Under the pieces are notes generated by a model, which saw only the letters and a program-made list of their open reading frames with translations, had not been told where the DNA came from and made no database searches. From the NCBI GenBank assembly GCA_030698965.1, contig JAUYLM010000049.1, positions 1-10,566 of the forward strand: DNA of 10,566 nt, read 5' to 3'. The DNA comes from a bacterium. Lineage in GTDB: Bacteria > Patescibacteriota > Minisyncoccia > Phycocordibacterales > PALSA-1337. Below are positions 6,717-10,566 of this stretch, piece after piece. A program made the translations under genes and the position numbers. Each line of letters opens with the position of its first letter. Position 1 is the first letter of the stretch.

Positions 6717-7232
6717 TTATTTTACTTCCCGCTTCTCTCTATTATAAAGTTTTCTTAACTTATCGAGTCCCCTGTGGATGCGCACGGCAATGGCGTTCTC
6801 ATTTTCCTCAGTGATCTCCGCTATCTCTCCTAGAGAGAGTCCTTGTACGTAGCGCATAAATATAGCACTGCGATAAGGCTCCGGTATCTTCAGAAGAAGA
6901 ATGATGGCCTTGGAGCCGTCTATCCTGTTCATCCAGGAAGCGGTGTCATCGCGTGAAGGATCAAACCCGACATCCTTCAGATCCTCCAGGGAGTCTACAG
7001 GCTTGCGCTTGCGGTATTCGTCTATGATGAGGTTGGATAGAATTTTATAAAGAAATGCCCTCAAATTATCCACGCCGCCCTTGGTGGACACGTATTCCCA
7101 GGCTTTTGAGAAAGTTTCCTGGAGAAGATCCTTGGCCCGTTCTTTGTCACTCAGCTTGAAAAAGCAGAATCGGAACAATGCGTCCGAGTGCTTTTCATAT
7201 GCCTCGATGAATTGTTTTTGTGAGTTGTTCAT
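6717..7232 (-). CDS. ECF-type RNA polymerase sigma factor
   Basis: This 171-residue protein has only the two sigma-70 regions typical of extracytoplasmic-function sigma factors. Region 2 is at about 12-78, with KDLLQETFSKAW (34-45) and the basic LIIDEYRKRK end of 2.4. Region 4 is at about 108-163, with a helix-turn-helix (GLSLGEIAEITEENENAIAVR). It would direct RNA polymerase to a small regulon in response to a signal. No recognisable anti-sigma factor lies next to it, which is unusual; its downstream neighbour is a 78-residue single-helix membrane protein. It is divergent from the glucan phosphorylase fusion gene, with 49 bases between the two ATGs. An ECF-like promoter ends seven bases before its own ATG, suggesting autoregulation and a leaderless mRNA. 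The family is secure; signal and regulon are unknown. Confidence 0.92.
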   Translation of the reverse strand: MNNSQKQFIEAYEKHSDALFRFCFFKLSDKERAKDLLQETFSKAWEYVSTKGGVDNLRAFLYKILSNLIIDEYRKRKPVDSLEDLKDVGFDPSRDDTASWMNRIDGSKAIILLLKIPEPYRSAIFMRYVQGLSLGEIAEITEENENAIAVRIHRGLDKLRKLYNREKREVK

Positions 7233-7239
7233 AGTATTA

Positions 7240-7264
7240 GACGCACATGTGGGCTTCTTATTAC
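7240..7264 (-). promoter_or_regulatory. Candidate autoregulatory ECF promoter of the sigma gene
   Basis: The minus strand reads GTAAT (7260-7264), 16 bases, then CGTCTAA (CGTC at 7240-7243). CGTC ends seven bases before the sigma ATG, so transcription would start at or very near the start codon. The element matches the one at 6674-6698 in both boxes and in spacing, and its -35 part abuts the -10 of the divergent gene at 7267. Confidence 0.52.
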
Positions 7265-7266
7265 TA

Positions 7267-7275
7267 TGTTATTAT
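7267..7275 (+). promoter_or_regulatory. Candidate extended -10 of the HAD-phosphorylase gene
   Basis: TGTTATTAT is an extended -10 (TGn plus TATTAT, one mismatch). It ends six bases before the ATG at 7282, predicting a leaderless transcript. It is only two bases from the -35-like part of the opposing sigma promoter, so the two polymerases would compete for the same DNA. Confidence 0.5.
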
Positions 7276-7281
7276 GTTTGC

Positions 7282-9492
7282 ATGTCTTTTGTCTATAAGC
7301 TTGCCGCTTTCGATATGGATGGCACTCTTGCTCCCAGCAAAGGAGCCGTTTCGGGAGCAATTGCATCTCTTTTGAACGATCTCTCCAAAACAGCTAAAGT
7401 TGTGGTCATCTCCGGAGGATCATTCAGGCAGTTCGAGGCCCAGCTGATTCCATTCATCGAACCGAATAAAAATTTCATCCTGCTTCCGACTGAAGGCGCG
7501 GAAAGATTTGAATACGACGAAAAGGAGAATAAATGGAATATGACTGACAAGGAAGATTTTCCTGATGAAATCAAAAAGAAAGCCATAAACGCCCTGAATG
7601 AGATCATCTCTTCCGACAAATACGGTATTCCACCGAATCCCCGCGGTGAATATATAGATGATCGAGATACGCAAATATCATTCGCCGCTCTCGGACAGCA
7701 GGCTGCTCTAGAAGAAAAAGAAAAGTGGGACCCTGATCTTTCCAAGAGGAGGAAAATCAAAGAAGCTTTGGAATCCAAAGTCAAAGGCATATCAGCGTCT
7801 ATTGCAGGGACGACTTCTGTAGACATTCTTCCAGAGGTCTTCAACAAGGCTGTCGGATTGAACCTGCTTTTAAAACAGCTAGGACTTGCCAAAGAAGATG
7901 TCGTCTTTGTCGGCGATGCCATCGTACCAGGAGGGAATGACTACTCTATTTTCGAGGCGGGGATTCGGACAATAAAAGTAAAATGTCCTGAAGAAACAGA
8001 GATGCTGATAAGGGCATGGATAAATCCGCCAGTAGCTTTCTTCTGCTCGGAGTACGCTCTTTTAGATGACACTGCTATGTACGCCGGAGGGCTGGGGATT
8101 CTCGCGGCCGACTATGTCCGGGAAGCTGCCGACCAAAATATTCCATTTATCGCCATAGGGATCAAATATGGCAAAGCACCGCTTCCTAACTCCTTTTCAG
8201 TCCTGCCTGACGGGGTTCAAGTTCCCATCGGGGGCGAAATGATCAGGGCTGAAGTCTGGCACTCGTCTCTCGCGGAAAATGTCCATATTTTCCTTTTGGA
8301 TGCGGGAGAAATCACTTCGCGCCTCTATGATCCCGAATTTTCCATAAGGATAAAACAGCAGCTGATCCTGGGCATAGGCGGAGTCAGGCTTCTGAAGCAG
8401 TTGAATATTTTTCCATCCGTATATCATTTGAATGAAGGTCATACGGCTTTTGCCGGGATAGCCATAATGACCGAGATGAAGGATAGTTTAGATAGGATTG
8501 TGGCCACAAAACACACTATTCTTTCCGAAGCCGGTCAGCTGATTCCGCTTCCTGATCTGCGCAGTCTCATAGGCTCGTATTGCGGAGAATTTTTTGATGA
8601 GATATTCGAAAAAGGGAAATATGAGTTGGACGGCAATATGTTTTCAACGACCAAATTTCTCCTGTCCGTCGCCTCCAGGCAGAATGGAGTGAGCGTCCAG
8701 CATACTATCTTTGAAAAAAAGAAACATCCATCTAGCGTCCTTATCCCCATTACGAACGGCGTTTACCGTAAAAAATGGCAGGCAGGAGAGATGGCGGGGA
8801 GTACGGCGGTATCCAATGAAGATCTTTGGAACGCAAAGCAGAAATTGCGGTCTGAACTTTGCTCTTACGTGAAAGGCGTAACTGGAAAGACGCTGAATCC
8901 AGAGGTCTGTACCCTCATCTGGGCGAGGCGCTTCGCAGTATATAAGAGGCCTAGCCTGATTTTGTCGGACTACAGAAGAATCGTGGATATAGTCAATAGT
9001 CAGGAATTTCCTCTGCAAATAGTCATCTCCGGTAAGGCTCATCCTGCGGACAGTGAAGGGATGGGGATTGTAGAAAAAATGATTTCCTTTTCGGAGGATG
9101 CGGAGACTGTGGGGAGGGTTGCCTATCTTCCCGATTACTCGTCCTCTCTCGCTCTCAAGCTGGTTCAGGGCGCTGACATCTGGCTCAATACTCCGGAATT
9201 GGGCAAGGAGGCGTGTGGAACAAGCGGTATGAAATCCGGACTGAACGGCGCCATTCAGTGCAGTGTCCGAGACGGCTGGGTAGGGGAAGTATCCCTGGAT
9301 GGAATAGGCTGGGACCTGCCTGAAGACCGTACCGCAAGGGTCTTCTATGACCTGCTGGAGCACGAAATCCTCCCTTGTTTTTATGGGGAATGCGATTGGA
9401 TCGTCCGTATGCGCTCTACCATTGAATTAATGGAAAAGTCATATACGACGAAGCGAATGCTTGAACAATATAGGAAAGAGTTGTATAATTGA
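7282..9492 (+). CDS. HAD (phosphomannomutase-like)/GT35 alpha-glucan phosphorylase fusion
   Basis: This 736-residue fusion would cleave alpha-1,4-glucan with phosphate to glucose 1-phosphate and then act on a sugar phosphate. Residues 1-248 are a HAD-IIB domain: Asp11/Asp13 in FDMDGT, Ser44 in VISGGS, Lys189, and GDAIVPGGNDY (211-221). This last motif resembles the GDKT-PGGND motif of eukaryotic-type phosphomannomutases, whose length (about 246) also fits. Residues 249-736 are the phosphorylase: SEYALLDDTAMYAGGLG, HLNEGHTAF (His387), Arg550/Lys555 in RRFAVYKR, GKAHPAD (584-590), and GTSGMK with the expected pyridoxal-phosphate lysine Lys651. The phosphorylase is short and lacks the helical N-terminal region of full-length GlgP/MalP. 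Cys645 replaces the usual serine of EASGT. The start at 7282 is chosen over an in-frame start at 7081 because residues before it are antisense to the sigma gene and unlike a HAD. glgA follows six bases later. Confidence 0.88.
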   Translation: MSFVYKLAAFDMDGTLAPSKGAVSGAIASLLNDLSKTAKVVVISGGSFRQFEAQLIPFIEPNKNFILLPTEGAERFEYDEKENKWNMTDKEDFPDEIKKKAINALNEIISSDKYGIPPNPRGEYIDDRDTQISFAALGQQAALEEKEKWDPDLSKRRKIKEALESKVKGISASIAGTTSVDILPEVFNKAVGLNLLLKQLGLAKEDVVFVGDAIVPGGNDYSIFEAGIRTIKVKCPEETEMLIRAWINPPVAFFCSEYALLDDTAMYAGGLGILAADYVREAADQNIPFIAIGIKYGKAPLPNSFSVLPDGVQVPIGGEMIRAEVWHSSLAENVHIFLLDAGEITSRLYDPEFSIRIKQQLILGIGGVRLLKQLNIFPSVYHLNEGHTAFAGIAIMTEMKDSLDRIVATKHTILSEAGQLIPLPDLRSLIGSYCGEFFDEIFEKGKYELDGNMFSTTKFLLSVASRQNGVSVQHTIFEKKKHPSSVLIPITNGVYRKKWQAGEMAGSTAVSNEDLWNAKQKLRSELCSYVKGVTGKTLNPEVCTLIWARRFAVYKRPSLILSDYRRIVDIVNSQEFPLQIVISGKAHPADSEGMGIVEKMISFSEDAETVGRVAYLPDYSSSLALKLVQGADIWLNTPELGKEACGTSGMKSGLNGAIQCSVRDGWVGEVSLDGIGWDLPEDRTARVFYDLLEHEILPCFYGECDWIVRMRSTIELMEKSYTTKRMLEQYRKELYN
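9461..9489 (+). promoter_or_regulatory. Candidate internal promoter for glgA
   Basis: TTGAAC (9461-9466), a 17-base spacer and a perfect TATAAT (9484-9489) lie in the last codons of the phosphorylase gene. The -10 ends nine bases before the glgA ATG, so a transcript from it would have a leader of only a few bases. This is the best two-box promoter in the window and could let glgA be expressed separately from the degradative gene. Confidence 0.5.
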
Positions 9493-9498
9493 CTTTCC

Positions 9499-10566
9499 AT
9501 GGACATATTCACAGGCAAGAAAAAGCTCAAAGTGCTCTTTGTGGGCACAGAGGCTTCGCCATTCGTCAAAGTAGGAGGACTGGCTTCGGTCATGTATTCT
9601 CTGCCAAAATCTCTTTATGAGCTTGGGCACGATGCGCGCATCATGATTCCAAGGTACCTGTCTATTGACGATGAGCTTTTTCATTTAAAAATGGAGCACA
9701 AGGACCTCAATGTTCCTACAGGGAATGAAGATGGTCCAAGCTCTCTGATCTGCAATGTAAAGAAGTGCGATCCTTCCGAATCTCAAAACTCAGGAGTCGG
9801 AGTCATAAGCTATTTTTTGGAAAACGAAGAATATTATGAGCAGAGGGCGAACGTATATGGATACGCGGATGATACCGTCAGATTCGCGCTCTTGTGCCGA
9901 GGAGTACTGGAGTTCATCCGCCTGTCTGCGACTCGGAAGGATGGCTGGGTTCCAGATGTGATTGTTTCTCTGGACTGGCAGTCCGGCCTGGTTCCGAATT
10001 ACATCAAGACTGTATATACTCATGACCCGGTCATTTCAAAAATTTCTACAGTCTTTTCAATACACAATCTCTACTATCAGGGAAATTTCGACCATCATTT
10101 TGTTTCTGAAATGGACTTTGATGACGGTCACTCTCCGGTGCCGGGATTCAATCATCCGCGGCTTTCCAAATTGAATTGGATGAGAAGAGGGGTCACTTAT
10201 GCCGACGCGATCAACACCGTTTCTCCAAACTATGCCAAGGAAATGCTGACGAAGGATTACGGCGAGCTTCTGGATGATCTCCTACGTGAACGCCGGTCCG
10301 TATTGACGGGAATATTGAACGGTATTGACTACGATATTTGGAATCCAAGAACGGACTCATATATAAATACCAGATTCGACGCTCACTCTCTAGAGAACCG
10401 GGAAAAGAACAAAGCCGCTCTACAGGATCACTTCGGCCTTCCTGTGGATAATGACGTCTTTGTTATATGCGTCGTAAGCCGGCTAAGCAAGCAGAAAGGA
10501 CTGGATCTTTTGGTGCATATAGCCGATCTCCTCATCCAGGAGCTGCCAATGCAGATCATCGTGATC
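9499..10566 (+). CDS. glgA: Glycogen synthase (GT5), 3' end outside window
   Basis: This enzyme transfers glucose from ADP-glucose (or UDP-glucose) to the non-reducing end of growing alpha-1,4-glucan. Only the first 356 codons are in the window; E. coli GlgA has 477. Visible GT5 marks are the sugar-nucleotide loop with Lys24 in KVGGLAS (KTGGLAD in E. coli), SIHNLYYQGNF (187-197), the YADAINTVSP segment (234-243), GILNGIDYDIWNP (271-283), and the start of the C-terminal Rossmann domain with SRLSKQKG (Arg328, Lys333). DWQSGL at 159-164 stands where E. coli has DWHAGL, so the histidine is replaced by glutamine. The ATG at 9499 lies six bases after the previous stop and has no Shine-Dalgarno, but TATAAT is nine bases upstream. 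Together with the phosphorylase fusion it forms a glycogen synthesis and breakdown pair. The family is secure; donor preference is unknown. Confidence 0.93.
   Translation, partial: MDIFTGKKKLKVLFVGTEASPFVKVGGLASVMYSLPKSLYELGHDARIMIPRYLSIDDELFHLKMEHKDLNVPTGNEDGPSSLICNVKKCDPSESQNSGVGVISYFLENEEYYEQRANVYGYADDTVRFALLCRGVLEFIRLSATRKDGWVPDVIVSLDWQSGLVPNYIKTVYTHDPVISKISTVFSIHNLYYQGNFDHHFVSEMDFDDGHSPVPGFNHPRLSKLNWMRRGVTYADAINTVSPNYAKEMLTKDYGELLDDLLRERRSVLTGILNGIDYDIWNPRTDSYINTRFDAHSLENREKNKAALQDHFGLPVDNDVFVICVVSRLSKQKGLDLLVHIADLLIQELPMQIIVI

Noticed and set aside
7081..7281. An upstream in-frame extension of the HAD-phosphorylase protein to an ATG at 7081
   Set aside because: The extra 67 residues are antisense to the sigma factor and unlike HAD sequence; the domain begins normally at the 7282 start, which has its own -10 box.
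8644..9363. A 239-codon open frame on the minus strand inside the phosphorylase domain
   Set aside because: It lies antisense to the PLP-lysine and Arg/Lys motifs and reads like a shadow, rich in His, Arg, Ser and Pro.
1..10566. CRISPR array, insertion sequence, prophage, tRNA or rRNA genes
   Set aside because: No regularly spaced repeats, transposase or integrase motifs, terminal repeats or structural RNA signatures were seen on either strand.

Overview
The window looks like compact bacterial chromosome. Genes are tightly packed, with spacers of 1 to about 95 bases, overlapping stops and starts, TAA, TAG and TGA all used as stops, and no transposase, tRNA, rRNA or CRISPR array. No gene start has a convincing Shine-Dalgarno sequence at normal spacing. 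Several starts instead have a TATAAT-like -10 hexamer only 6-9 bases upstream, which suggests leaderless or nearly leaderless mRNAs. That style, the adenosylcobalamin-dependent ribonucleotide reductase and the protein repertoire would fit an uncultured lineage such as the Candidate Phyla Radiation (Patescibacteria). This assignment is an inference and cannot be proven from the window.

Left part (1-3437, + strand): a copper-handling cluster. It holds a P1B-type Cu(I) ATPase (5' end outside the window), then, overlapping by one base, a heavy-metal-associated (HMA) domain fused to a TauE/SafE (UreH/DsbD-like) membrane domain, then a membrane-anchored cupredoxin-like protein. Together they would bind copper in the cytosol, move it across the membrane and bind it outside.

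Middle (3439-7232): a class II ribonucleotide reductase (nrdJ, - strand) converges on the copper cluster with a one-base gap. An ArsR-family repressor follows on the + strand, with a perfect palindrome over its own extended -10 promoter. Next come a possible 50-residue membrane ORF, a 78-residue single-span membrane protein (- strand) and an ECF sigma factor (- strand). The last two genes share an upstream element, GTAAT-N16-CGTC, shaped like an ECF promoter, which suggests an autoregulated sigma factor with the small membrane protein as a regulon member.

Right part (7282-10566, + strand): an alpha-glucan storage module, divergent from the sigma gene across 49 bases. The first protein joins a HAD domain resembling eukaryotic-type phosphomannomutase to an unusually short GT35 alpha-glucan phosphorylase. 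The second is glycogen synthase GlgA, cut by the window end, with a promoter candidate inside the last codons of the upstream gene. The fusion suggests a bifunctional enzyme that releases glucose 1-phosphate from glycogen and then isomerises or dephosphorylates it. The fusion, the ECF promoter pair and the apparent leaderless gene starts are the most interesting points here.
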